Source: Bryobacterales bacterium
GTDB lineage: Bacteria > Acidobacteriota > Terriglobia > Bryobacterales > Bryobacteraceae
DNA length: 17,848 nt
Direction of reading: 5' to 3'
Assembly: GCA_003164075.1 (NCBI GenBank)
Contig: PLRZ01000214.1
Coordinates: forward strand, 38,339 to 56,186
Part shown: positions 1 to 8,059 of the stretch, piece after piece
Layout: each line of letters opens with the position of its first letter
Position numbering within the stretch: the stretch's first letter is position 1
Translations under genes and position numbers: made by a program
The notes under the pieces: generated by a model
Seen by the model: the letters and a program-made list of their open reading frames with translations, nothing else
What the model was told of the DNA's origin: nothing
Database searches by the model: none

Positions 1-954
1 ACCATCGAACTGGTCCGCGAGGGATCGCGATTCGCGCGCGCCGAACATTGCGATGTGGTGGTGGCTATGGGCGGCGGGAGCGCTCTCGATGCCGGTAAAG
101 CGCTGGCGGCGCTGCTCACGAATACCGGCGACCCGCTGGATTACCTGGAAGTGGTGGGGCGCGGCCAGCCGCTGGAGCATACGCCGGCGCCATCCATCGC
201 CGTGCCCACTACCGCCGGCACGGGTTCGGAAGTCACGCGCAATGCGGTGCTGGCATCGCCTCGGCATGGCGTGAAGGCCAGCCTGCGGAGTGCGTCGATG
301 TTGCCGCGGCTGGCCGTGGTGGACCCGGAATTGACGTGGGAGTTGCCGCCCGCGGTGACCGCTTCCACGGGACTCGACGCCTTGACGCAGTTGATCGAGC
401 CTTATGTCTCCACGCGCGCCAACGCCATGACCGATTTGTACTGTGTGGAGGGCATGCGGCGCGGGTCCGCCGCCCTGCCGCGAGCGTACGTCAACGGGCA
501 GGATCGCGCGGCGCGGCGCGACATGGCGTGGGCCAGCCTGCTGGGCGGACTGGCGCTGGCCAACGCCGGACTGGGCGCGGTCCACGGCTTCGCCGCGCCG
601 GTGGGTGGGATGTGGACTGCCCCGCACGGCGCCGTGTGCGCGGCGGTGCTGCCTCACGCCATGGAGGTGAACGTGCGCGCCCTGCGGCAGCGCGCCCCGG
701 AGAGCGACGCCTTACTTCGCTACCACGAGGTGGGGCGGCTGCTGACGGGCAACCCGCGGGCCACCGCTGAAGACGCCGTCCAGTGGACCGCGGAGATCTG
801 CCGGCAGCTCGCAATACCGCCGCTCCGAACCTACGGTGTACGCCCGGAGGATTTTGCGGTGCTGGTGGAGAAGGCCGCGAAGGCCAGCAGTATGAAAGCC
901 AACCCCATCGTGCTCACTCGGGAGGAACTGACCGAAATTATCACGCGGGCGTGA
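1..954 (+). CDS. Iron-containing alcohol dehydrogenase, 5' end cut off by the window
   Basis: This is the C-terminal ~317 residues of a group III (Fe-type) alcohol dehydrogenase, which would oxidise an alcohol or reduce an aldehyde with NAD(P) in the cytoplasm. The frame is open from base 1; the ATG at 55 lies inside the conserved nucleotide-binding region, so it is not the real start. Visible family motifs are the MGGGSALDAGKA dinucleotide loop, PTTAGTGSEVTRNAVL, the GLDALTQLIEPYVS metal-site helix, and VHGFAAPVGG followed by APHGAVCAAVLPHA, which supplies two further histidine ligands. The usual DALTHAIE becomes DALTQLIE, so the first histidine ligand position is glutamine; the bound metal or activity may therefore differ. 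The stop overlaps the convergent methyltransferase by 14 bp. The family call is firm; the substrate cannot be told. Confidence 0.93.
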   Translation, partial: TIELVREGSRFARAEHCDVVVAMGGGSALDAGKALAALLTNTGDPLDYLEVVGRGQPLEHTPAPSIAVPTTAGTGSEVTRNAVLASPRHGVKASLRSASMLPRLAVVDPELTWELPPAVTASTGLDALTQLIEPYVSTRANAMTDLYCVEGMRRGSAALPRAYVNGQDRAARRDMAWASLLGGLALANAGLGAVHGFAAPVGGMWTAPHGAVCAAVLPHAMEVNVRALRQRAPESDALLRYHEVGRLLTGNPRATAEDAVQWTAEICRQLAIPPLRTYGVRPEDFAVLVEKAAKASSMKANPIVLTREELTEIITRA

Positions 955-1780
955 ATTCGGGCGTCAGAAAGTTGAAACCTCCGCAGGCCGGGCAACGATA
1001 TGTCTGAAACAGACCGGCCATCTTGCGTAGTACCGAATTCTTCCGCAAATAGGGCTCGGAGTGGCCCGCTCCACAGCGTACGCACACGTTTACCCAGACC
1101 TCGGCAGGCTCGGCCCCGGCCACGTTTCCGAACCGGAAGGACCAGCCGTAGCGGCTCAGTCCGGTGCCCCACCGCCGGTCCAGGCCGCGGAGCACCCAGA
1201 TTAGAACCGCGAGGAAAAACTCGTTGCCGAAGGCGAACAGGGCGATCCGGCGTGGCGGGGGCGCTACGAAATTGTGATTATTCAGGAATGAAAGAGAACT
1301 GAATAAGACGGTTGTGCTGCGCAGGGGCAATCCGGTGAGGCGGTTTACCAGGGCGGCCACCTCTTCCGGGGAGCGAAACGGGTTGACATGTCCCCCGCCG
1401 CGCCCCAGCCAGCGGTAGACGCGGTCGGCAAAGGTGGTAGCATCCGGTACAGCGACGTACAGTACGCCGTCGGGCTTGAGGATGCGGCCGGTCTCGCGGA
1501 TGGTGGCCTCGAGCTCGTTGAAGTGCTCCAGGCTGTGGTTGCTGACAACCAGGTGGAAGGAGGCCGGCGCAAAAGGCATGCGTGCCGCGTCGGCAAGCAC
1601 GTACCAGCCCGCACCCGGGCGGTGGGGCTTCTCCAGGTCCAGCCGGACCACCAACAGATCCCGCCGTTCCGCGGGGAAACTGCCTGGGCCCGCGCCCAGA
1701 TCGAGCACACGGGCGCCGGCCGGAAGGTTTCGGATGAGGTGGAGCATGGTCCGCTGGTTCGATGATACCCCGCAAAACAT
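941..1780 (-). CDS. Class I SAM-dependent methyltransferase with C-terminal zinc-ribbon-like tail
   Basis: The protein has 279 residues. The N-terminal half is a Methyltransf_11-type Rossmann domain: motif I VLDLGAGPG at residues 25-33, an acidic strand end (VVRLDLE) near 44-50, and the post-motif segment LVVSNHSLEHFNELE at about 77-91, which is typical of methyltransferases acting on small molecules, quinones or sugars. The C-terminal ~50 residues carry two Cys pairs, CVRC (233-236) and CPAC (263-266), spaced as in a zinc ribbon. A hydrophobic stretch at about 179-198 may be a membrane-contact helix. The ATG at 1780 is preceded by an AAAAAGG ribosome-binding site. The gene converges with the alcohol dehydrogenase and its own promoter would lie in 1781-1912. 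The substrate is unknown. Confidence 0.85.
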   Translation of the reverse strand: MFCGVSSNQRTMLHLIRNLPAGARVLDLGAGPGSFPAERRDLLVVRLDLEKPHRPGAGWYVLADAARMPFAPASFHLVVSNHSLEHFNELEATIRETGRILKPDGVLYVAVPDATTFADRVYRWLGRGGGHVNPFRSPEEVAALVNRLTGLPLRSTTVLFSSLSFLNNHNFVAPPPRRIALFAFGNEFFLAVLIWVLRGLDRRWGTGLSRYGWSFRFGNVAGAEPAEVWVNVCVRCGAGHSEPYLRKNSVLRKMAGLFQTYRCPACGGFNFLTPEFTPA

Positions 1781-1913
1781 GTACCTTTTTGGGCCTTTCG
1801 CGCATCTAGAGATCAGGGCAGTTTCAGACCTGATCCAACTCCTTCCGGCATGACTGGCCGCAATGGCTACTGGGGCTCGTCTCGTTAACAGACCAACGCC
1901 GGAAACATTGAGC

Positions 1914-1942
1914 TTGCACGCAGGTCTGATTAATTTTAAGAT
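1914..1942 (+). promoter_or_regulatory. Candidate sigma-70 promoter of the Rrf2-clpP unit
   Basis: A TTGCAC box (1914-1919) and a TAAGAT box (1937-1942) are separated by exactly 17 bases. The match to consensus is moderate (3/6 and 4/6), but spacing and position are good. Transcription would start near 1949, inside the palindrome at 1945-1962. Confidence 0.45.
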
Positions 1943-1944
1943 AA

Positions 1945-1962
1945 CGGAGTAACGTTACTCCG
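1945..1962. promoter_or_regulatory. Perfect 18-bp palindromic operator candidate
   Basis: CGGAGTAACGTTACTCCG is a perfect inverted repeat of 9+9 bases with no spacer. It lies directly downstream of the candidate -10 box and 20 bp before the Rrf2-family start codon. Many Rrf2 regulators bind dyad sites over their own promoter, so this is a strong candidate for autoregulation. I do not recognise it as a known IscR, NsrR or CymR consensus. Confidence 0.6.
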
Positions 1963-1982
1963 AATATTGCGGGGGATTCAGG

Positions 1983-2459
1983 ATGATCTATTCTCGTTCG
2001 GCCGAATATGCGATCCGTGCATTCGTCCATCTGGCTCAGGTGAACGAAGGCAAGTACGCCATGGTGAAGAACATCGCGGAGGAGGAAGACATTCCCGCTC
2101 ACTTCCTGGCGAAAATCTTACAACAGCTTGCGCGCAAGGGTCTGCTTCGCTCGAGCAAGGGGCCGACCGGCGGCTTCGCCCTTCGCGTGGACCCCAGCGA
2201 AATTCGCCTGCTGGATATCGTCGAGGCGCTGGACGGGCTGGCGCCGTACCAGCAGTGCGCCAGCGGACTTTCCGAGTGCAACGACGACATGCCGTGCTCC
2301 ATGCACGATAGCTGGGTAGCGCTCCGTTCGCGTATCATGGATTATCTGGGACGGAATACGATTTTGGACCTGGCCAAGGCGCTGGATCAGAAAAAGAAAG
2401 CCATCGCTACGGCCAAGCAGCGCAAACCCAAACGTACTGTCACCGCAAAACGGGCCTAA
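1983..2459 (+). CDS. Rrf2-family transcriptional regulator with probable Fe-S cluster
   Basis: The protein has 158 residues and begins with the Rrf2 signature MIYSRSAEYAIRAFVHLA. A winged helix follows, with the typical LAKILQQLARKGLLRSSKGPTGGF segment at about residues 42-65 (recognition helix plus wing). Three cysteines, C92, C99 and C105 (C-X6-C-X5-C), sit where IscR, NsrR and RirA hold an Fe-S cluster, so it probably senses iron, nitric oxide or redox state. The tail from about 137 is rich in Lys and Arg and is longer than in the simplest members; it may add DNA affinity. The start is supported by a GGGGGA box at 1971-1976. clpP follows after 33 bp on the same strand, so co-transcription is likely. 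The ligand and regulon cannot be read from the sequence. Confidence 0.92.
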   Translation: MIYSRSAEYAIRAFVHLAQVNEGKYAMVKNIAEEEDIPAHFLAKILQQLARKGLLRSSKGPTGGFALRVDPSEIRLLDIVEALDGLAPYQQCASGLSECNDDMPCSMHDSWVALRSRIMDYLGRNTILDLAKALDQKKKAIATAKQRKPKRTVTAKRA

Positions 2460-2492
2460 TAAACCCGCACTCTCAAGTAGTCCGGAGGCAAG

Positions 2493-3110
2493 ATGGGATC
2501 AGTCCTTGTCCCCATGGTGGTCGAACAGACCTCCAGGGGCGAACGCGCGTACGACATTTATTCACGGCTGTTGAAAGAGAATATCATCTTCCTGGGAACT
2601 CCGATTGACGACCAGGTCGCCAATCTGATCATCGCCCAACTGCTTTTTCTGGAAGCGGAAGATCCCGAAAAAGACGTTTCGATTTACATCAATTCGCCGG
2701 GAGGCTCGATCACTTCGGGTCTGGCAATCCTGGATACCATGGCATTCATCCGGCCGGACATCGTGACCATTTGCGTCGGGCAAGCGGCCTCGATGGCGGC
2801 GGTCCTGCTGGCAAAGGGGACCAAAGGCAAACGCTTCAGCCTGCCGAATTCGCGCATCATGATCCACCAGCCCTCCATGCAGGGCTTGGCCGGACAAGCC
2901 GCGGATATCGACATTTACGCTCGCGAAATCCTGCGCATGCGGGAGACGTTGAACGGCATGCTGGCCGATGCCACCGGGCAAACCATCGAACGCGTGGCCA
3001 AAGACGTGGATCGCGATTACATCATGGATCCCGAAGGCGCCGTGCTGTACGGCATGATCGATCGCGTCATTACCAGCCGCGATCTGGCGCCGGTACCGAT
3101 CAAGGGGTAA
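2493..3110 (+). CDS. clpP: ATP-dependent Clp protease proteolytic subunit ClpP
   Basis: This serine peptidase subunit (205 residues, normal length) forms the tetradecameric barrel that works with ClpX or ClpA/C ATPases in cytoplasmic protein turnover. The catalytic triad is present: S100 in GQAASMA, H125 in MIHQP and D175 in DVDRD. The oxyanion and substrate segment NSPGGSI and the hydrophobic N-terminal region are also present. A strong GGAGG ribosome-binding site lies at 2484-2488. The gene is 33 bp behind the Rrf2-type regulator and is not followed by clpX as in many genomes; a perfect hairpin follows its stop and the next gene converges. In this position its expression could depend on the Fe-S regulator. 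Substitution for a second, tig-linked clpP elsewhere in the genome cannot be excluded. Confidence 0.97.
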   Translation: MGSVLVPMVVEQTSRGERAYDIYSRLLKENIIFLGTPIDDQVANLIIAQLLFLEAEDPEKDVSIYINSPGGSITSGLAILDTMAFIRPDIVTICVGQAASMAAVLLAKGTKGKRFSLPNSRIMIHQPSMQGLAGQAADIDIYAREILRMRETLNGMLADATGQTIERVAKDVDRDYIMDPEGAVLYGMIDRVITSRDLAPVPIKG

Positions 3111-3115
3111 GCTCC

Positions 3116-3157
3116 CGGCGATGGGCTCTCAGCGCGCCGGCCGAGAGCCCATCGCCG
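3116..3157. terminator. Perfect 15-bp hairpin between convergent clpP and the epimerase operon
   Basis: The left arm 3116-3130 (CGGCGATGGGCTCTC) and right arm 3143-3157 are perfectly complementary, with a 12-base GC-rich loop. The hairpin starts 5 bases after the clpP stop and ends 5 bases before the stop of the convergent gene, so it can serve both directions. It lacks a T-run on either side, so termination may need Rho, or it may act as a 3'-end stabiliser. Confidence 0.65.
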
Positions 3158-3162
3158 TGGCT

Positions 3163-4260
3163 TCATGCCGGCGTCAATCCCAACCCGGGACGGTTGGGCA
3201 GGATTAGATTCCCCTTTTCCACCTTCACTCCATGAAACGGGTCGTTGGAGATGAGCAGGTTCCCGTCGAGATCGGCATAGTCCACCATCGGTGAAAGATG
3301 GGCCGCTGCGGTCACGGACACCGAACTCGATATCATGCAGCCCAGCATGGTCCGCATTCCCAGAGATTTGGCGACGTCGATCATGCGCCTGGCCTCCAGG
3401 ATGCCGCCCGCCTTATCGAGTTTCACGTTGACGCCGTCAAAGGCGTCTTTCAGTTTGGGGATGTCGGAGGCCCGCTGGCAGGCTTCGTCGGCGATGATGG
3501 GGATGTGTACCCGGCTGCGCACCCAGCGCGTCTCTTCGATCATCTCGGCCGGCATGGGCTGCTCGATGAATTCCACACCGTGCTGCTCCAGCCAGTTGAT
3601 TTTGCGGACGGCCTCTTCCTTGTTGGTCCAGCCTTCGTTGGCGTCGACGCGCAGTTTCTTGTCGGTGACGCTGCGCACGGCCTCGATGGTTGGTTCGTCG
3701 GTGGACAGCCCGACCTTCACTTTGAGGATGGGATAGTCGGCCGCTTCCCGAGTCTTCTGTTTGGTGATTTCAGGCGTGTCGATGCCGATGGAAAAAGTCG
3801 TGAGCGGCGTGCCGGCGGGGTCGAGTCCCAACCACTCGTAGAGCGGAATGCCCAGCTTCTGGCCGACCCAGTCCATGATGGCGATGTCGATGGCCGCTTT
3901 GCCGGCCCATTCGCCGGGAACGCGCTTAAAGACATCGGCCATAAGGTTGGAGAAGTGCATCGGGTCGGCGGCCAGGATGAGGTCGCGCACAGATTCCACG
4001 GCTTTGCGGGCGCCCTCGGCGTCTTCGTGGTAGCGGACAATGGGCGCGCCTTCGCCGTGTCCGGTGATGCCGTCGCGCGAGTAGGCCACGTGCAGCGTAT
4101 CGCGATAGGCGCTGGACGACATGGTGGTGGTCCAGGTGTGCTGCAGGTTGAGCCGGAGGATTTTGGTTTCCAAAGCGGCAGGCACAGGGCTCGCGTAGGC
4201 GGCCGGCAGCAGGACTGCCGGCGCAACGGCGGCAGCCTTGATCAGGTCCCGGCGGTTCAC
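3163..4260 (-). CDS. L-Ala-D/L-Glu-type dipeptide epimerase with Tat-like leader
   Basis: This enolase-superfamily protein (365 residues, muconate-lactonizing subgroup) would epimerise L-Ala-D-Glu from peptidoglycan to L-Ala-L-Glu. The catalytic set is visible: K180 and K182 in LKVKVG, metal ligands D206 (RVDANEGW), E233 (FIEQPMP) and D258 (IADEA), K280 in VNVKLDKAGG, and a D330-x-D332 pair (YADLDG) matching the motif that holds the dipeptide amino group. I start it at the GTG at 4260, which overlaps the upstream stop as GTGA and has an AGGAG box; the longer open frame to 4548 runs back through the upstream gene. The N-terminus NRRDLIK, then a hydrophobic stretch and ASPVPA, resembles a Tat signal, which is unusual for this normally cytoplasmic enzyme. 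Translational coupling to the NlpC/P60 gene supports the murein-peptide role. Confidence 0.88.
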   Translation of the reverse strand: MNRRDLIKAAAVAPAVLLPAAYASPVPAALETKILRLNLQHTWTTTMSSSAYRDTLHVAYSRDGITGHGEGAPIVRYHEDAEGARKAVESVRDLILAADPMHFSNLMADVFKRVPGEWAGKAAIDIAIMDWVGQKLGIPLYEWLGLDPAGTPLTTFSIGIDTPEITKQKTREAADYPILKVKVGLSTDEPTIEAVRSVTDKKLRVDANEGWTNKEEAVRKINWLEQHGVEFIEQPMPAEMIEETRWVRSRVHIPIIADEACQRASDIPKLKDAFDGVNVKLDKAGGILEARRMIDVAKSLGMRTMLGCMISSSVSVTAAAHLSPMVDYADLDGNLLISNDPFHGVKVEKGNLILPNRPGLGLTPA

Positions 4261-5090
4261 TTCACTCTCCTTTGCGCCACCAGGAGGCGAGCCCAATAGG
4301 GGTCCGTGAGATCGTCGATGCGGACCATGGGGGTCTCGTGGGTAGTGGCGCTGATGAACTTGCCGTCTCCCAGATAGATTCCGGTGTGGGTGATGTGCTT
4401 CTCGGAGCTGCCGAAATACAGCAGATCGCCGGGCTGAAGCTGCTTGCGGTCGACGGGCGCCACACCGCTCCACTCGGCTTGCGGCTGAGCATCGCGCGGC
4501 ATCGTCACTCCGCGGCGGCGTTCCAGCATCTGGGCCAGGCCGGAACAATCGTAGCCGTAACTGGAAGTGCCGCCCCAGGTGTAAGGAGAGCCGAGATACT
4601 TGCGGGCCAGTGCCAGCATGGCGGGAATATCGAGCGGCTTGACGTCGAAAGCCACGTCGCCTGACTGAATCCAGCCGGCATGGTCGTCAGGCAGGCGGAC
4701 GGCGATCCAGCGGTCCCCGGCGGCGGGCGGTGCGGTCACTTCCAATCTGGTCCCGAAGGGCACGGTGACGAGCGGGGCGTGTTTGGTGACATCGGCCTCG
4801 CGGTAGATGTGGGCGAACTGGCTCATCACTTCGGCCACGCGGCCGGAAGCGGCATAGGGCGGGCCGGGGCGAAGTTGCGGCAGCGGGATCCAGCCGGTGT
4901 AGTCGTCGGCGGTGCGGACGTGCGCCCAGCCTTCGCGCTGCTCCATCAACTGCACGTTGGCGCCGTAGATGGCCTGCGAAACCACGTCGGCATCTTCGGT
5001 GGGACTGGAGTACATGTTGGCCACGGGACGAAGCACAACGGCATTCGGCAGGACAGTGGCGAAGAGAGCGAGCACGGCGAGCGAGGACAT
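4257..5090 (-). CDS. Exported SH3-domain NlpC/P60 endopeptidase (YkfC-like)
   Basis: The protein (277 residues) has a short signal peptide (about 1-17), two SH3-like segments (about 18-72 with the GWAHVRT...TGWIP pattern, and about 83-146 with DRWIAVRL...AGWI), and a C-terminal NlpC/P60 cysteine peptidase. C182 (YDCSGL), H235 (HTGIYLG) and H251 (THETP) are the likely triad, and the PYTWGGTSS lead-in is typical. The layout matches gamma-D-glutamyl-diamino-acid endopeptidases of the YkfC type, which release L-Ala-D-Glu from murein stem peptides. The downstream epimerase, overlapping by 4 bp, would use that product. The ATG at 5090 has only an AAAAGG stretch touching it as ribosome-binding site; an in-frame stop not far upstream leaves no better start. 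Substrate specificity is inferred from architecture and neighbour. Confidence 0.88.
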   Translation of the reverse strand: MSSLAVLALFATVLPNAVVLRPVANMYSSPTEDADVVSQAIYGANVQLMEQREGWAHVRTADDYTGWIPLPQLRPGPPYAASGRVAEVMSQFAHIYREADVTKHAPLVTVPFGTRLEVTAPPAAGDRWIAVRLPDDHAGWIQSGDVAFDVKPLDIPAMLALARKYLGSPYTWGGTSSYGYDCSGLAQMLERRRGVTMPRDAQPQAEWSGVAPVDRKQLQPGDLLYFGSSEKHITHTGIYLGDGKFISATTHETPMVRIDDLTDPYWARLLVAQRRVK

Positions 5091-5232
5091 CCTTTTCAGG
5101 GTACCGCAGACGACTCACGAGGGATGCGGAGGAGATTCGGCCGGGTGCCTGACAGGATGGGGGGGAACGTGAAATCGCTTGCGGAAGGAAGTGGCTATTT
5201 CGGTAAGTGGCGCGTACTTCCGCCACAAAAAC

Positions 5233-5261
5233 GCGGCGGCGAGAGCTACTCTCGCCGCCGC
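5233..5261 (-). terminator. Rho-independent terminator of the 858-residue secreted protein gene
   Basis: Arms 5233-5245 and 5249-5261 (GCGGCGGCGAGAG and its complement) form a perfect 13-bp stem with a 3-base loop. Read on the minus strand, the stem is followed by CGTTTTTG, a T-run of five. It lies 26 bases after the stop at 5287. The stem sequence closely resembles that of the terminator at 14630-14665. Confidence 0.85.
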
Positions 5262-5286
5262 AACTCAGTACTAGACTCTGTATCGC

Positions 5287-7863
5287 TTAGAATTGTATGG
5301 TGGCGGTCGACGGGCTGGAAAACGCGCCGATAATCACCTGGATCGGATACGCTGTGGCAGCGACGATATCGGTCCCATCGGAGAAGGCCGCAGTGAATGA
5401 AGTCGGGAGCGTCGCGTTGATTTGGTACAGACCAGCGACTGCGCCGGACACAAACCCGGCGTACCCGATGGAGTTGCCTGAAAGCGTCACCGTCCCGCCA
5501 TTAGCATTACTAATGACGACGCTTACAGGCGACTGCATGCATGGAGGAAGCCCGCCGAGAAGAGTGTTCGGGCCATAGGTGATGACTGCGCCGTCAATGG
5601 TAGTCCACTTAGGCGGAGTGTAACCGGTGGCGGAGGTGTTGACTACCTGTAGGTATCCGGGCGTCCCCTTTGTGGCGTTGCTGATCGCGACGCAAGCGCT
5701 GGGGAAAAGAGTGGATTTGTTGGTGACGGCATCCGCTCCCGTGCTGTCGGGTGCACCGAGCCCAGTTGCGTAGATGGAAATGGTCTCACCGGCTATTGCC
5801 GCGGTTGCTCCGTTCGCAGGCGCTCCGTTCACAGTAGTGGTAACGACACCCCCGGGGCTCGTGATGTTTAGGATGGCGCCCTGTCCGGAACCGTCCGAAT
5901 CCATCGTGTAGACACCGGGATCCGCGGTCACGACGGTCACGGCGAGCGGGCTGGTGGTAGAGCCGGCAGTGGTGACGGTCACGTTGGGCGCGGCCCCAAC
6001 GGTCATCCCGGATGGGACGATGGCGTTAATCTGCGTCGAGTTGGCGAATAGAATAGGCGCTAAGTACGTGGTCGTGGACTTCCCCGAAACAACGGTGAAT
6101 GTCACGGTCAACGTGACGGCGCTCGCGCCGTTGCCACTGATTGTCAGGGTCGTCGGAAACTTGTTGAAGCTGTCGAGCGTGCCGCTGACGCCGCTCGCCG
6201 AGGACATGAAATTGGCGCCGAAGATGCTGATCAGTTCATAGGCGGCGACATTGGGGGAGGTTCCCAGGGTGGGTTGCTTGAAGGTAGCCGCGCTGGTCAG
6301 GCCGTATACCACCGGGCCGGTGGTTATGCTCAGATTGTAGCTCGAGGTAGGCGCGCTCGGAGCGACGCCGCCACTATAGTTCGCGACGCCGATTGCGAGA
6401 GTGCCAGTGGTTGAACCCGCAGGGAGCGCAATCGAGTTGGCCGGAACGGTGACGGCCAGTAAGCTGCTGCTCATCACCACGGTGTTGGAGGCGGGAGTAG
6501 TGCCGAGCCAGACCTTGGTTGGCCCCAACCCGGAACCAGTTGCGATATTCGATGAAGAAACAAAACCGGTCCCCTGCAGCAGCACGACCGTAGAGTAAGT
6601 ACTGCTCGCGAGGGGCGCTACTGCCGCGGGGCTCAGCGAGGTGATGGTGGCAGGGATCGGCACCAAGGTGTATATGTAGGTGACGGTGGTAGTCGGCGGG
6701 GTAGTTCCCGTCGAAGGTGTAATAGTGATCGCCACTGACACTGTGTTGCCCAGGGGCACATTGCCGAAATAGCCCGTCAGAAGTGCGGGAACGTTTACCA
6801 CCGTACCCCACGAATATGCCAGACCGCTGGCCGGTGTCAGGGAACAGGCAGGGTTGAGGTTGGTAGCCGCTGCGTTGGTAAGCGTGATTGCGCAGGTTGC
6901 GGTGAAGGGGATCGGCTCGTTGCTGGAATACGGCGTGACGGTGGGAACAGGGATGGTCATACCGGCGGACCAGGTCTTATTGATCACCGTACCGTCTATG
7001 CCTTCCTTCAGGAGCAAGGTCGGCGCGGGATTGGAAACCGCGAGGCTTACGGGTACGTGGTACTCTCCGTAAACGGCACTTGGGGTTGTACCGCCAAGGG
7101 TGGTAACAACTATGAAGCCCACACTTGCCGTGTAGATGCCAGGGGCGAGAGCTGGTGTTACGTTCGGATCCAAAGTGAAAACGACGGCAGCCGAGCTCCC
7201 TGCCGTGCCTGTCGTTGTGCCGGGATTCGAAGACTGCGTAATGCCAAGCCACGAGGGCAGCGTGGCTGGATCCACAGCAAAAAAGGTGGGATCGAAATTT
7301 GCATCCGGAGACGCGAGATTCATGGGGAAACTCTGGGCGTTGTTCGTGTATGTGCTGCCCACAGCGCCAAACTGGAGAACCGGGCCCAAAGACAATGGCG
7401 AATTCAACAACGTGAGGGTGACCTGGATCGACAGATTCGCATGACCATTCTGCTGAAAGAGAACCGCGTAAGTATAGGTGGCTGGATAGGTGGGGTTAGC
7501 GGGCAGGCCAGCCACGTTAACAGCGATGACAGGCGTAGCCGGGGCGGCGGCGGTGATGTTTGCACCTGCCACCGTTTGCAGCCAACTGGGCCATCCGGTT
7601 GCCGATATGATGTAGGCGTTCCCTAAATCGGGAGTCGCAATCGCCGCTATCGCTGCGGCGCTGTAGCTAATGGTTATGGTGTCCGTAGCCAGCGATTGAA
7701 AATTGCCCCCGCCGGTGATGTAGGTCAGACTCACTGCCGTTATAGGCGCTGCAGATGCGTTTGTGGCAGCGAAACTTGTTGGAGAAGTAGCGTTTGCCGT
7801 GCCGGCCCAAAGTGCCAGAGATAGCACGACGAGAAGGATGTTCAAAAAACGTTTGTGTGACAT
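5287..7863 (-). CDS. Large secreted Ig/TIG protein with Solibacter-type C-terminal domain
   Basis: The 858-residue protein starts with a clear Sec signal (KR, hydrophobic 8-20, cleavage near ANA at 25). Residues ~30-280 form two beta-rich, Ig- or BACON-like modules (WPSWLQTV and LPSWLGITQ motifs). Residues ~405-512 look like an IPT/TIG domain (ITSLSPAAVAP...LQGTGF). Residues ~516-855 match the Solibacter-type C-terminal domain (TIGR03437 as I recall): LISIFGANF, QINAIVPSG, ADPGVYT, GQGAILN, ISIYATGLGAP, TIDGAVI and LPPC, with a probable disulfide between C724 and C775. There is no membrane anchor after the signal and no sortase motif. The sequence is rich in Thr, Ser, Ala and Gly. A ribosome-binding site (GGAAAGGA) precedes the ATG. 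It is a paralogue of the gene at 9835, which is transcribed divergently. The function is unknown; an adhesive or surface role is only a guess. Confidence 0.88.
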   Translation of the reverse strand: MSHKRFLNILLVVLSLALWAGTANATSPTSFAATNASAAPITAVSLTYITGGGNFQSLATDTITISYSAAAIAAIATPDLGNAYIISATGWPSWLQTVAGANITAAAPATPVIAVNVAGLPANPTYPATYTYAVLFQQNGHANLSIQVTLTLLNSPLSLGPVLQFGAVGSTYTNNAQSFPMNLASPDANFDPTFFAVDPATLPSWLGITQSSNPGTTTGTAGSSAAVVFTLDPNVTPALAPGIYTASVGFIVVTTLGGTTPSAVYGEYHVPVSLAVSNPAPTLLLKEGIDGTVINKTWSAGMTIPVPTVTPYSSNEPIPFTATCAITLTNAAATNLNPACSLTPASGLAYSWGTVVNVPALLTGYFGNVPLGNTVSVAITITPSTGTTPPTTTVTYIYTLVPIPATITSLSPAAVAPLASSTYSTVVLLQGTGFVSSSNIATGSGLGPTKVWLGTTPASNTVVMSSSLLAVTVPANSIALPAGSTTGTLAIGVANYSGGVAPSAPTSSYNLSITTGPVVYGLTSAATFKQPTLGTSPNVAAYELISIFGANFMSSASGVSGTLDSFNKFPTTLTISGNGASAVTLTVTFTVVSGKSTTTYLAPILFANSTQINAIVPSGMTVGAAPNVTVTTAGSTTSPLAVTVVTADPGVYTMDSDGSGQGAILNITSPGGVVTTTVNGAPANGATAAIAGETISIYATGLGAPDSTGADAVTNKSTLFPSACVAISNATKGTPGYLQVVNTSATGYTPPKWTTIDGAVITYGPNTLLGGLPPCMQSPVSVVISNANGGTVTLSGNSIGYAGFVSGAVAGLYQINATLPTSFTAAFSDGTDIVAATAYPIQVIIGAFSSPSTATIQF

Positions 7864-8059
7864 TGTTCGTCCTTTCCTTGTTACCCCGCGCTTTACCCTG
7901 TCGCTTGGGTACGTATTCTATATCGGCGGAGTTGTGGGTTGACTTGAGGGTTCCAAGGCGCCCTTCGTCAATTGCCGCTAGTGGAGCCCGGCGGAACGGC
8001 CCGGCCTGCGGAACCGTTCATTAATAGATACTTAGTGCTCCGAATTGAGGCTCCGTTTG

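Noticed and set aside
3298..4299. 333-codon frame opposite the epimerase
   Set aside because: It is the antisense shadow of a well-supported gene and has a biased Gly/Asp/Val-rich composition without a recognisable family.
4261..4548. N-terminal extension of the epimerase to position 4548
   Set aside because: This part overlaps the NlpC/P60 coding region in another frame and is Arg/Pro-rich. The GTG at 4260 with an AGGAG box and a Tat-like leader is a better start.
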